A stretch of DNA of 64,000 bases from an uncultured Sphingobacteriales bacterium (GTDB lineage: Bacteria > Bacteroidota > Bacteroidia > Chitinophagales > Chitinophagaceae): positions 1 to 64,000 of the forward strand of contig CALKHN010000090.1 in assembly GCA_937991535.1 (NCBI GenBank), read 5' to 3'. Shown here piece by piece: positions 53,329 to 62,331 of this stretch (its first letter is position 1; every line of letters begins with the position of its first letter). A program made the position numbers and the translations under genes. The notes under the pieces are model-generated. The model did no database searches, was not told where the DNA came from, and saw only the letters and a list, made by a program, of their open reading frames with translations.

Positions 53329-54264
53329 ATGACAGCTTTAGGAAAGTTTATTGGTAAATTCTCCCGGCTTCGAGTTGACCGAAGCAAGGGGGCACCAGCG
53401 CCACATAAACCAATCCTTCTATTGTCAATAATTACAGAAATTGAAAAAGGTAACATAACGGGCAACAAAATTTATATTACCCCCGAATTGGTAGCACAGT
53501 TTAAAGATTACTGGCATCAACTTGTTGACAACCCGATATTCTCTTCTAATTTTTCACTTCCCTTCTACCATTTGAAAAGCGATGGCTTTTGGTTCTTAAA
53601 TACTTTTGTTGGCAAAGAAATTTTATTAACATCGTCACACTCAATCAAAAGTTTTGGGCAATTGAAAGATGTGATAGATTTCGCTTCATTTGATGAAACG
53701 CTCTACCAGTTATTGATTACTGCAAATACAAGAGAATTATTGCAAAACACTTTGCTTGATGTTTACTTTAATAATGCCGGGATTTTTGAAAGCAATAAAA
53801 TAATTGCTGAAATTTCGAATCAAATATTACATGATTCGGCTGCTATTTATAAAACCAGGGCTGAACAATTTGATGAAGAGGAAGTATTTGTAAGAGGCGG
53901 CGTTTTCAAAAAAGAAATCCCCAGAATCTACAATCATACCTGTTGTATTTCGGGGATGCGGATAATAACCAATGATTCAATCCAAATGATTGATGCCTGC
54001 CATATCATTCCATTTTCTGAATCACACGATGATACGATTTGTAATGGCATTTCATTATGCCCAAATCTTCATCGTGCTTTTGATCGTGGGTTGATTTCAA
54101 TTGATGACAACTATAAGGTATTAATAAAAGCATTTACAGAAGATAACGCCGTTTACTCTATTAAACAATTTGAAGGGAAACAAATATTGTTACCATCAAC
54201 TAAAGATTATTATCCTTCACAAACCAACCTCTCTTTACACCGAAAGCGATTTAAATACTGTTAA
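53329..54264 (+). CDS. HNH endonuclease with N-terminal DNA-binding-like domain
   Basis: 311 residues. The C-terminal HNH core reads IYNHTCCISGMRI, MIDACHIIPFSESHDD and GISLCPNLHRAFDRGLISID (with the Cys/His pairs and catalytic His of HNH nucleases). The N-terminal part APHKPILLLSIITEIEKGNI matches the front domain found in many HNH proteins thought to read modified DNA, including phosphorothioate-sensitive ones; that link is tentative. No methylase partner is adjacent. Likely a restriction-type defence nuclease. Confidence 0.88.
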   Translation: MTALGKFIGKFSRLRVDRSKGAPAPHKPILLLSIITEIEKGNITGNKIYITPELVAQFKDYWHQLVDNPIFSSNFSLPFYHLKSDGFWFLNTFVGKEILLTSSHSIKSFGQLKDVIDFASFDETLYQLLITANTRELLQNTLLDVYFNNAGIFESNKIIAEISNQILHDSAAIYKTRAEQFDEEEVFVRGGVFKKEIPRIYNHTCCISGMRIITNDSIQMIDACHIIPFSESHDDTICNGISLCPNLHRAFDRGLISIDDNYKVLIKAFTEDNAVYSIKQFEGKQILLPSTKDYYPSQTNLSLHRKRFKYC

Positions 54265-54662
54265 TACATTTTGCTAGCCACGTATTTGTATAAATGTATA
54301 ATACACGATTATCGGATTACATTTGAAATATCAAGTATTTGGCGCAAAATTCTTGACAATTCAGGTATAAATAAGTTCTACCAAATTCAGATTTCCAAGT
54401 GCCTTCGTGAAGACACGACCGCAGGCACAGGAGAAAAAGTGGCCATATTTTAGTCGTTTTTCTCAATAAAAATGAAATAAATAATTGCAGTAGAATTAAT
54501 AACATGCTAGATTTAATTAAGCAACTGGTTACTAGCGATTTGTGTTACGATTACTACGTTATTCACATATTTAATAACGTAAATAGTATTTTTTATAACG
54601 TTTTTTTAATTTTTTATAACACTTATCGTTATATTTGTACCGACAACTAAAAAATACAAACT
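54265..54662. other. Intergenic region with regulatory repeats before AAA/subtilase operon
   Basis: 398 bp. The short frames here are low in protein-like character. It carries four CGTTAT/ATAACG half-sites and a TAnnTTTG box ahead of the AAA ATPase gene. Confidence 0.55.
54555..54637 (+). promoter_or_regulatory. Promoter with four CGTTAT half-sites, upstream of AAA/subtilase operon
   Basis: TACGTTATT (54555-54563) pairs with AATAACGTA (54573-54581). TATAACG (54594-54600) pairs with CGTTATA (54627-54633). A further TATAAC lies at 54615. TATATTTG (54630-54637) is an exact TAnnTTTG -7 box, overlapped by the last half-site. The layout points to cooperative binding of a dimeric repressor. No obvious regulator gene is in the operon. 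Confidence 0.65.
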
Positions 54663-55763
54663 ATGATGTATACTGAAATCCTTAAAATTATTGAAGGAGG
54701 ATTAGGAAAAGATTTAAAAAAGATAAAAAGTTTTTCAAAGCTTTTAGCAGACAAATTAAAGAAGGACGGTGAAGATAAAATGGCTAAGATGATTATTGAA
54801 TTAATCGAAAAAAATGAGACGCTTTCAAATGTTACTTTGGATGAGCTAGTAACCTCTCCAGTTGATCAGGAAAGCAGAATGGACATCGTGGATTTATATA
54901 TGCCTGAGAAAAATTTTCAGCCTTTAGTTTTTGATAAACTTTTAGAAAACAAAATCAAGAGCTTTGTAAATGGCGTAAAGCATAGTAGTGCTTTGTTAAA
55001 GGCTGGTGTGGAGTCGCAAAATACTCTTTTGCTCTACGGAACACCTGGCGGCGGTAAAACATCAGTTGCGAAATATATTTCACAACAAACTAATCTTCCC
55101 TTGGTAATTGCAAGGTTTGATGCAATTGTTTCCTCGTTATTAGGTAACACTGCAAAAAACATTAGAAAGATTTTTGAATTTGCTGACAACAAACCATGTA
55201 TATTATTTTTAGATGAGTTTGATGCAATAGCAAAGGCAAGGGATGATCAATATGAATTAGGCGAATTAAAAAGAGTAATAAATAGCCTGTTACAAAATAT
55301 TGACAGATTTTCTAAAAACAATATCCTGATTGCGGCGACAAATCATCCTGAATTATTGGATAAGGCAATTTGGAGGAGGTTTAACACAATAATAGAAATT
55401 GGAAAACCTTTGGATGAAGAAATCAACGCATTACTTCATGCTTATCTTAGGAATCATAAAACCAATTTATTGGATGACAAAAAAAAGACAGATAAAATCG
55501 TTAAACTTCTTAATGGGAAAACACCTTCGGATATTAAATCAATAATTAATAATGTAGTTGCACAATCTATCATAAATAAATCCGGTGCATTAAGCTATGA
55601 AGATTTGCTAATTGAGATTTATGATTTTGATCACCATGGTGCTACCAGTATAGATCAGCTGATTACTTTTTTGAATGGAAACGGAATAGGACATGCAATG
55701 ATTGCAGAACGTCTTGATATATCACTAAGACAAGTAAGAAATGTTATTTATAAAGAAAAATAA
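54663..55763 (+). CDS. AAA+ ATPase of subtilase-linked defence-like operon
   Basis: 366 residues: N-terminal helical part (1-85), AAA+ core with Walker A GTPGGGKT (126-133), Walker B CILFLDEFDA, sensor 1 IAATNHPELLD and arginine-finger-like KAIWRRFN, and a C-terminal helical lid with a short helix-turn-helix-like tail (HAMIAERLDISLRQVRN). It resembles proteasome-type/classic AAA proteins. It is 11 bp upstream of the subtilisin-like protease gene, so the pair probably works as an ATP-driven sensor or unfoldase with a protease. Role in defence is inferred from context. Confidence 0.9.
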   Translation: MMYTEILKIIEGGLGKDLKKIKSFSKLLADKLKKDGEDKMAKMIIELIEKNETLSNVTLDELVTSPVDQESRMDIVDLYMPEKNFQPLVFDKLLENKIKSFVNGVKHSSALLKAGVESQNTLLLYGTPGGGKTSVAKYISQQTNLPLVIARFDAIVSSLLGNTAKNIRKIFEFADNKPCILFLDEFDAIAKARDDQYELGELKRVINSLLQNIDRFSKNNILIAATNHPELLDKAIWRRFNTIIEIGKPLDEEINALLHAYLRNHKTNLLDDKKKTDKIVKLLNGKTPSDIKSIINNVVAQSIINKSGALSYEDLLIEIYDFDHHGATSIDQLITFLNGNGIGHAMIAERLDISLRQVRNVIYKEK

Positions 55764-55774
55764 AATTAAAAACG

Positions 55775-58141
55775 ATGGCTGAAAAGAATCTTCCGATCAA
55801 ATTCTTTCTAAAAAGAGAGAAGGACGAACAGAATACTGAAGGTGGTGGCGGTAAAGATCCAAAATGGGTTTTAGCCGGACGAGCTTTATCAAAAAGAAGC
55901 AAGGAACTACAGGAGTATTTAGGAAAACTGGAAGGTCGTATTGTAAAAAAGAAAAAACAAAATAATGCATTGCCTACCCTTTTAAAGGCGAGGCTTGATA
56001 AAAAAGCAACGGCGAAATCGCATCGCGATGATGTAGTTAGCATTTTTAATGTAAACAGCAAAAATAACATCATAGGCTTTTTAGGATACCAGGAAGTACT
56101 ATTGAAAATTGAAAATGAAAAAGACCTGCGGGATATTGAATTTAACATTTCGAGAGCCCAAGCAGCAGATGTATCTAAATCAATTACAAAAGGTATTTCT
56201 GCAATTACGGAGCTTGAAGATGTAACGCCTGCATCAAATCTTATAGTTGAAAAGGAAACGATTTTCAAAGTAAAGCTTGTAGACTATCAGGATGAGGAGA
56301 TAAATGCAAAAGCAATTGAACTGTTTGAGGAAATATGTAAACAACAAAATATAAAGCTCGCCTGTTGCAACTATATCCATGATAAAAGTATATATAGGCT
56401 TGAAGCTGCATCAATGGATGGTATGAATGAAGTCCTTGAATTTGAAGGATTATTTTCAATAGAGGATATGCCTACATACGACCTTGCGGATGATAGCCTT
56501 GAAGATAATGAACAAATTATTTATAAAAAGCCAGGTAAAAATAAATCTTACCCAATTGTAGGTGTTTTAGATACTGGTATTGAACGAATACCGCAATTGG
56601 ACTCCTGGATAATAAAAGAAAGTGAAACAAGCTACCCGCCAGAATATACAAATAAGAATCACGGTACCTCTGTAGCAAGTATTTTAATCCATGGTGATGA
56701 ATTAGAGGGTGTAAAATATACAGGGACAGATGGATGCAATGTAATGGAAGCCTGCGTTTTTCCAGACCTAACTAAAATGGGCATACGGGAGGATGAGCTT
56801 ATACTACAAATTGAAAGCTGTATACGTAAGCATTGTAAAAAAATAAAAATCTGGAACTTATGCCTTGGAACATCGAAAGAAGCATCATTAGATGACTTCT
56901 CTGATTTTGGTAAAGCGCTGGATATTTTACAAAAAGAATGTGATGTTTTAATAATTAAGTCTGTGGGAAACTGTGAAAACTTTAAAGTGGGTAAACCTGC
57001 TTCCAGGGTTTCAAAAAGTGGAGATTCGTTAATGAGTTTGGTAGTTGGGGCACTCACTCACGAAAAGGGGGTTTATGACTTTGATGAGGCAAATAAACCG
57101 GCGTGTTATTCAAGAACAGGTCCTGGGCCTTCATTCGTCAACAAGCCTGATCTTGTACACATGGGTGGAAATGCAGGCATGCATGCTGGACGCCCTACAT
57201 ACACTGGTGTAAAATGTTTAGGGTCGGATGGAAAGTTATCCCGCAAAACGGGTACATCATTTTCTACTCCTCGAGTAACAGCTTTAACTGCGGGTGTTCA
57301 TCATGCTTTGGACATTCCATTTGATCCATTGCTGCTAAAAGGCCTTTTAATTCACAATGCAAAATACCCAGCGGCTATGCAAATGGATATTTTGGAAAAA
57401 ATAAGGTTAGCCGGATATGGAATGCCAAGTGCTATTGGGGATATTTTATATAATGACATTAATGAAAGTACAGTGATACTGAGGGACCGTCTTGATAAAG
57501 GCTATTTCATAAATATGCTCGATTTCCCTTATCCTCCAAGCATGGTGGATGAAGATGGTTATTATTATGGTGAACTAACTGTAACACTGATCATAGATCC
57601 TGTACTTGAGCCAAAGCAACAAGGTGGCGAATATTGTCAGTCGAATATTGAACTTATTCTAGGAACTTATGATAAAAAAAAGAACAGAGATATTACTAAA
57701 ACAACTATAAAAAATGAGATAGGTCCAGAAGGTGGCGTGAATTTACTGAACAGTAAACTTTATAGTAAAACTATAATGAAGGACAAGGGTAATTCATTCC
57801 GTAATGAGCGTTTGCTAATTGCATATGAAAAAAAGTATCACCCTGTGAAAAAATGGGTTATTAACCTTGCTGAATTAACTGATGCGAATAGAGATAAAGC
57901 GATAAAAGCACCTAAGCTATGGTATTTGAATTTAAAGGGTTTTTACAGAGATCATACAGAAAAGAAGTACGCTAAAGAAGGCAAGACGCCGCATCAAAAA
58001 TTTTGCCTATTAGTTACTATGAGGGATCCCAAGGAAAAAGGCACTATTTACAATGAGGTTACCCAGCAATTGGACAGTTTCAACTTTGTTCAAACTGATG
58101 TAAAAGTAAGTGAACAGGTAAAAATAAAATTAAAAAGCTAA
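55775..58141 (+). CDS. Subtilisin-like serine protease (S8), AAA-coupled
   Basis: 788 residues, no signal peptide, so cytoplasmic. An N-terminal region of about 255 residues is unrecognised; it is predicted to hold a helical coiled part (KEYLGKLEGRIVKKKK-like segments) and may be an inhibitory prodomain. The S8 core carries the full triad: Asp266 (VLDTG), His296 (NKNHGTSVAS) and Ser495 (GTSFSTPR), with the oxyanion Asn in VGNCENF. A beta-rich C-terminal part (about 560-788) follows. Encoded with an AAA+ ATPase and a ubiquitin-like system, it may be an effector protease kept inactive until infection. Confidence 0.9.
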   Translation: MAEKNLPIKFFLKREKDEQNTEGGGGKDPKWVLAGRALSKRSKELQEYLGKLEGRIVKKKKQNNALPTLLKARLDKKATAKSHRDDVVSIFNVNSKNNIIGFLGYQEVLLKIENEKDLRDIEFNISRAQAADVSKSITKGISAITELEDVTPASNLIVEKETIFKVKLVDYQDEEINAKAIELFEEICKQQNIKLACCNYIHDKSIYRLEAASMDGMNEVLEFEGLFSIEDMPTYDLADDSLEDNEQIIYKKPGKNKSYPIVGVLDTGIERIPQLDSWIIKESETSYPPEYTNKNHGTSVASILIHGDELEGVKYTGTDGCNVMEACVFPDLTKMGIREDELILQIESCIRKHCKKIKIWNLCLGTSKEASLDDFSDFGKALDILQKECDVLIIKSVGNCENFKVGKPASRVSKSGDSLMSLVVGALTHEKGVYDFDEANKPACYSRTGPGPSFVNKPDLVHMGGNAGMHAGRPTYTGVKCLGSDGKLSRKTGTSFSTPRVTALTAGVHHALDIPFDPLLLKGLLIHNAKYPAAMQMDILEKIRLAGYGMPSAIGDILYNDINESTVILRDRLDKGYFINMLDFPYPPSMVDEDGYYYGELTVTLIIDPVLEPKQQGGEYCQSNIELILGTYDKKKNRDITKTTIKNEIGPEGGVNLLNSKLYSKTIMKDKGNSFRNERLLIAYEKKYHPVKKWVINLAELTDANRDKAIKAPKLWYLNLKGFYRDHTEKKYAKEGKTPHQKFCLLVTMRDPKEKGTIYNEVTQQLDSFNFVQTDVKVSEQVKIKLKS

Positions 58142-58160
58142 ACAATATAAAACAAGAAAT

Positions 58161-58496
58161 ATGCAAAATCCTAAGTTTTCAATTTTCAAGAGTAGTGTGA
58201 ATAGTCAATACTACTTTAGATTAAGATCGGCTAACGGTGAAATAATTTTAAATGGTGAAGGATACCCAGCAAAACAGTCTTGTATCAATGCAATCGCCTC
58301 TGTAAAGTTGAATTCGGCTATTGATGCAAGATATGAACGTAAAGTCAACGGAGCTTCCTTCACATTTAATTTAAAAGCCGCAAATGGTGAAGTAATAGGT
58401 AGAAGTGAATCATATACTTCTTCTTACGCCAGGGAAAATGGAATTATTGCTGTTAAAAAGGATGCCCCATATGCACCGACAGAAGATTTATCTTAA
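58161..58496 (+). CDS. YegP-like protein (DUF1508, two repeats)
   Basis: 111 residues consisting of two DUF1508 repeats: FSIFKSSVNSQYYFRLRSAN with NGEIILNGEGY, and SFTFNLKAANGEVIGRSESY. The family is a small fold of unknown function, often paired with DNA-repair or defence genes. It is 19 bp downstream of the protease gene. Probably a minor subunit, perhaps binding a partner of the operon. Confidence 0.9.
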   Translation: MQNPKFSIFKSSVNSQYYFRLRSANGEIILNGEGYPAKQSCINAIASVKLNSAIDARYERKVNGASFTFNLKAANGEVIGRSESYTSSYARENGIIAVKKDAPYAPTEDLS

Positions 58497-58784
58497 AAAA
58501 CATAGTGATTGAATCTATATTAATAACGTTTAAAAAGGAAAAAAGATAAAAGAAAAAGAAAACCCAACCTCCTGTTCTAGCAGTTGATTGGGTTATAAGG
58601 GAAAAAGCTTGCGACTCTATACTTAAGACTTATCATCTTAAGCCCCTTTAAATTCGTCTCACAAAGTAATAGTTTATAGTGAACTAAACAAACGTGCCTC
58701 GAAATCTCTCCTAGACTGGCATATTGAAAGCTCCAACCTTATAGCCAGTATCTCTCTGGGGTTTACTATTAAATATTACAAAAA
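58497..58784. other. 288-bp intergenic region rich in stems
   Basis: Gap inside the operon. Inverted pairs are seen: AACCCAA (58561-58567) with TTGGGTT (58588-58594); CTTAAGA (58622-58628) with TCTTAAG (58636-58642); ACTGGC (58715-58720) with GCCAGT (58744-58749). No protein-like frame and no clear terminator T-run. It could encode a structured RNA or hold an internal promoter for the ubiquitin-like genes. Confidence 0.5.
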
Positions 58785-59471
58785 ATGTCAAACGAATTAA
58801 AAAAAGATGGCCACAATGATGGTCGCAATGCATTGCCTTTCTTCATCGAAGGAAAAGAATTCAAATCATTTGAACAATACAAGACAGGTAAAGAAATCAA
58901 AGAAATTGGTGGATTGCCCAATGATGCTGAACTGTACTTACTTATTGCTGATCCCTGGAAGGATGAGCCGGTTAACGACGATGATAAAATAGACCTGGCC
59001 AGACCGGGAATAGAGCAATTCTTCATAAAGAAAAAGCTGATCTACTTCATCAACGGTGCCGAGTTTGCATCAAACAAACAGTTCATTAAAGGGTCTTACA
59101 TCAGGCTTCAAGGTAACATACCTGCAGATGATGAAATTTACCTGAAGGTACCCAAAGAATGGGAAGATGAACTGATTGAGGAAGATGAATGGGTTGATCT
59201 TGCCCGACCAGGTAAAGAGCACTTCGTATCCAAAAAATTTGAAGTTTGCATTATAGTAAACCTCAAGGAAAAGAAGTGGTTTGCTAAAAAGATATCTTAT
59301 GTAGAGGTTGTAAAACTGGCATACCCGGATTATGACCCTGAAAAGAAAAGTTATACTGTTAAGTATACAAACGGTCCGAAACAAAACCCTGAAGGCTCGA
59401 TGTCTGTTGGGGATATTATTCATGTAAAAAATAAAATGAAGTTCCATGTTTCAGCAACTAATAAATCATAG
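58785..59471 (+). CDS. Multiubiquitin-domain protein (three Ubl repeats)
   Basis: 228 residues made of three ubiquitin-like (multiubiquitin, PF14452-type) domains: about 12-75, 76-140 and 141-228. Domains 1 and 2 share the ending WKDEP/WEDEL ... DLARPGxE. The last ends MKFHVSATNKS without a Gly-Gly tail, so conjugation might need processing or work by another bond. It is followed by an overlapping ThiF/E1 gene. The three-domain layout recalls prokaryotic polyubiquitin-like proteins thought to be conjugated to targets or used as signals. Confidence 0.9.
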   Translation: MSNELKKDGHNDGRNALPFFIEGKEFKSFEQYKTGKEIKEIGGLPNDAELYLLIADPWKDEPVNDDDKIDLARPGIEQFFIKKKLIYFINGAEFASNKQFIKGSYIRLQGNIPADDEIYLKVPKEWEDELIEEDEWVDLARPGKEHFVSKKFEVCIIVNLKEKKWFAKKISYVEVVKLAYPDYDPEKKSYTVKYTNGPKQNPEGSMSVGDIIHVKNKMKFHVSATNKS

Positions 59472-60630
59472 TCCTGACCTTCAAAAGCTCAGGAATGACG
59501 GGTATGAACTTCAAAAAAATGGTGGATACTTATGTATCCACCACATACCCTATCTCAATTCTGCCAAAGAACTTAAGTATGGCAGCCTTGTAACTCAACT
59601 TGACACAGATGTAAAAGGCCTAAAAACTGTCAAACCTCATAACCACGTAATTTATTTTATTGGTGAGGCTCCATGTCATCAAAATGGCACAGCAATGAAA
59701 GCGCTGATTAACCAAACTGCTAATTCGAAACTATTGGAAGGGCTTACGGTTAACCATACTTTTTCAAGCAGACCAGCCGATGGGTATTCGGATTATTATC
59801 ACAAGGTTACTACCTATGTGGAGCTAATTTCTGCACCTGCGAGGTCTGTTAATCCTAAAGTGACCGCATGTACCTTCAATATCATCCCTGATGAAGAGGA
59901 ATCTAGCGTTTTTAACTATTATGATACTAATAGCAGCCGGGCTAATATTGAGTTACTCAATAATAAATTGAAGGGACAAAAAATTGCGATAATCGGTATT
60001 GGTGGAACAGGCGGGTATCTACTCGATTTGCTCAGCAAAACGCCAGTGAGTGAAATACATATGTTTGACGGCGATAATTTCTTGCAGCATAATTCATTTA
60101 GAGCTCCAGGAGCTGCATCTGTTGATTGCTTTGGCGACGACAAAAAATCTAAGGTCAATTACTTTGCTGACATCTACTCACATATGCACAAAGGAATCTT
60201 TAGGCATTCCTATTATCTCACTGAGGATAACCTGCACGAATTGGATGCGTTCACATTCGTATTTATTTGTGTTGATAAAAGCAAAGTTCGAAAAATGGTA
60301 ATTGATTATCTTTTAGCAAAAGGTATTGCCTTTATTGATGTTGGCCTTGGGGTAAATGTAATTGATGGTGCGATTACTGGTTTAATTCGTACCACGATGG
60401 GAACTCCTCAGAAGTTTGATCACATTGAAAAGAGAATTCCTGGCGATGACGATGACAATAATGATTATCATACCAACGTACAGATTGCAGAGTTGAATAT
60501 GTATAATGCCGTACAAGCTATTATGAAATGGAAGAAGTTTTTGGGCTTCTATCATGATACCTTACATGAGCACGACAGTTGTTTTATTATTGACCAATCA
60601 AAAATCATCAATGAAGACACTGAAACATGA
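59446..60630 (+). CDS. ThiF/E1-like activating enzyme with N-terminal DUF6791
   Basis: 394 residues. N-terminal DUF6791-like part (about 1-150: LRNDGYELQKNGGYL, NHVIYFIGEAPC, HTFSSRPADGYSDYYHKVTT) then an E1/ThiF Rossmann domain with the ATP motif IAIIGIGGTGGYLLDLL (about 180) and the Asp loop MFDGDNFLQHN. Later, VFICVDKSKVR and FIDVGLGVNV match E1 folds; a catalytic Cys is not clear by eye. It should adenylate the C-terminus of the multiubiquitin protein. Overlaps the multiubiquitin gene by 26 bp and the next gene by 20 bp. Confidence 0.9.
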   Translation: MFQQLINHSPDLQKLRNDGYELQKNGGYLCIHHIPYLNSAKELKYGSLVTQLDTDVKGLKTVKPHNHVIYFIGEAPCHQNGTAMKALINQTANSKLLEGLTVNHTFSSRPADGYSDYYHKVTTYVELISAPARSVNPKVTACTFNIIPDEEESSVFNYYDTNSSRANIELLNNKLKGQKIAIIGIGGTGGYLLDLLSKTPVSEIHMFDGDNFLQHNSFRAPGAASVDCFGDDKKSKVNYFADIYSHMHKGIFRHSYYLTEDNLHELDAFTFVFICVDKSKVRKMVIDYLLAKGIAFIDVGLGVNVIDGAITGLIRTTMGTPQKFDHIEKRIPGDDDDNNDYHTNVQIAELNMYNAVQAIMKWKKFLGFYHDTLHEHDSCFIIDQSKIINEDTET

Positions 60631-60967
60631 ATTTATTGAGTTTGTTCCTGATGTTCTGGAAGAAGGTGTACTATACATTTCGGTACTACATTGCTCAGCC
60701 ATACACAAATGTGTGTGTGGCTGTGGCAATGAGGTTGTAACTCCAATTTCGCCGGATGACTGGCAACTAAGTTTTAACGGCAAAAGCGTAACGCTAAGAC
60801 CATCTATTGGAAACTGGAACTTCGATTGCAAATCACATTACTGGATCACAAATAACGAAATAAGGCATGCATCATCCTGGGAAGAATATCAATCGGAATT
60901 CGAAAAGAAAAAGGAAATAAAGCCAAAAAGAAAATGGCTGAGATTAAAAAAACGAAAAAAGAAATAA
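60611..60967 (+). CDS. DUF6527 cysteine-cluster protein
   Basis: 118 residues from MKTLKHEF; an earlier ATG (60554) is possible but would lie deep in the ThiF gene. The cysteine-rich segment CSAIHKCVCGCGNEVVTP looks like a zinc site of a DUF6527 protein, and the conserved FDCKSHYWITNNEIRHA follows. The C-terminus is very basic (KPKRKWLRLKKRKKK), suggesting nucleic acid or membrane contact. DUF6527 regularly follows multiubiquitin and ThiF genes. Function unknown. Confidence 0.88.
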   Translation: MKTLKHEFIEFVPDVLEEGVLYISVLHCSAIHKCVCGCGNEVVTPISPDDWQLSFNGKSVTLRPSIGNWNFDCKSHYWITNNEIRHASSWEEYQSEFEKKKEIKPKRKWLRLKKRKKK

Positions 60968-61089
60968 TTTTTATTTTTTTTAAATTCCCTACAAGACTGA
61001 ATTTAAGATAAAAAAGCTCTTCTCAGGAAATAAGAGTAATGACTAGAGTATGTTAGAGATTCGGTGAATAGATAAACCTGTTATACGTA

Positions 61090-62244
61090 TCAGCAATAAT
61101 TAATGTTTCTTTTCTCTTTCTCCTCTTCAATAATCCTTTGCAATTCCTCTTCACTCGGCAAATTGATTAAATACTTTGAAACAAATACCTGCTGCAGTAA
61201 ACCCATTGTAGCATACTTCACCAATGCCTCATTTTTGCCGGAACATAAAATAATACCTATAGGGTTATTGTCACCGGTGGTAAATTCATTGTCTTTATAA
61301 TAGTTGAGGTACATGTTCATCTGTCCTGCATCCGAATGGTCAAATTCGCCAATTTTCAAGTCCAGCAATACGTGACATTTCAAAATGCGGTGGTAAAATA
61401 CCAGGTCAATGCGATAATGCCTATTGTCAAAAGTTATTCGCTTTTGCCTTGCTTCAAAACAAAAGCCCCGGCCCAATTCAACAAGGAAATTCTGCAGGTT
61501 GGTAATAATACTTTCTTCCAGGTCTGATTCGCTGTAGGATGGTTTTTCTTCCAGTCCCAAAAATTCAAGCATGTACGTATTGCGAAATACATCTTCAGGC
61601 ATCAGGTCATTTTGGGATATATGCTGTTTCAGCACAGTTTCTTTAACAGCACTCAATCCAGTTCTTTCGTAAAGCAGGCTTTCAACAGCCCTTTTTAAGT
61701 CTCGTACGCCCCAATTATTTTTGATTGACTGATTCTCGTAAAACCGGCGTTTAGGTTCTGAATCTGCCTTAAAAAGCTCTATAAAATGAGAAAAACTAAG
61801 GTTATTTATTAGAAGGGAAACTTGAATGTTATCTTTGGCATTGTCTCTTATACTTTTTTCTGATGAATCCAATTCGTCAGACAGTGTCTGACTTATTCTA
61901 AACTGCTGTAAATCAATATTTGTTAATTCGGCAGACAGTGCCTGACGAATTTGAGGGTATAATTGATAAAGCTGACGGAAAAGTTTCAGGTTGGTCTCTC
62001 CCATTCCTTTTAAACCATATTTTTTCAGCCGGAGTGCCAGTGTTTCGAGTATCATCTGCCCATAGGTTGCCCGATCTTCCCCCAACTGTTCATATTCTAC
62101 TATGTAACTTCCAATTAACCAGTTCCTGAGGGTCATGGCTATATTCACTTGTTTCTGTGCCTTATTCAGGAAAAAGCTGTTCGTATCCTGAATTGCTGTA
62201 GTTAAATTTTCAAATGTTTTCATATTGTGTATATTTTCGGACAC
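61090..62244 (-). CDS. YhcG/DUF1016 PDDEXK nuclease-family protein
   Basis: 384 residues. DUF1016 N-terminal helical part (about 10-190: KAQKQVNIAMTLRNWLIGSY, LKKYGLKGMGETNLKLFRQL) with the repeated motif SQTLSDEL and RQALSAEL, followed by the PDDEXK nuclease domain (about 215-375: GLEEKPSYSESDLEESIITN, HRILKCHVLLDLKIGEFDH). The Asp-Lys pair (LDLKIGEF) is the nuclease core. Family members are common in defence islands with RM genes. The gene faces the Ubl operon (convergent). Confidence 0.9.
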   Translation of the reverse strand: MSENIHNMKTFENLTTAIQDTNSFFLNKAQKQVNIAMTLRNWLIGSYIVEYEQLGEDRATYGQMILETLALRLKKYGLKGMGETNLKLFRQLYQLYPQIRQALSAELTNIDLQQFRISQTLSDELDSSEKSIRDNAKDNIQVSLLINNLSFSHFIELFKADSEPKRRFYENQSIKNNWGVRDLKRAVESLLYERTGLSAVKETVLKQHISQNDLMPEDVFRNTYMLEFLGLEEKPSYSESDLEESIITNLQNFLVELGRGFCFEARQKRITFDNRHYRIDLVFYHRILKCHVLLDLKIGEFDHSDAGQMNMYLNYYKDNEFTTGDNNPIGIILCSGKNEALVKYATMGLLQQVFVSKYLINLPSEEELQRIIEEEKEKRNINYC

Positions 62245-62331
62245 AATTAATTAGCTCTTTTAATTCACCATAAACCATATAAATACGAAAGACCCGCCAA
62301 TCTTAAGCTGTCAAAAGATTTGCGAGTCTAG

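Noticed and set aside
54271..54453. 60-codon frame in the intergenic region before the AAA gene
   Set aside because: No protein-like pattern; conflicts with nothing but has no supporting start or conservation signal.
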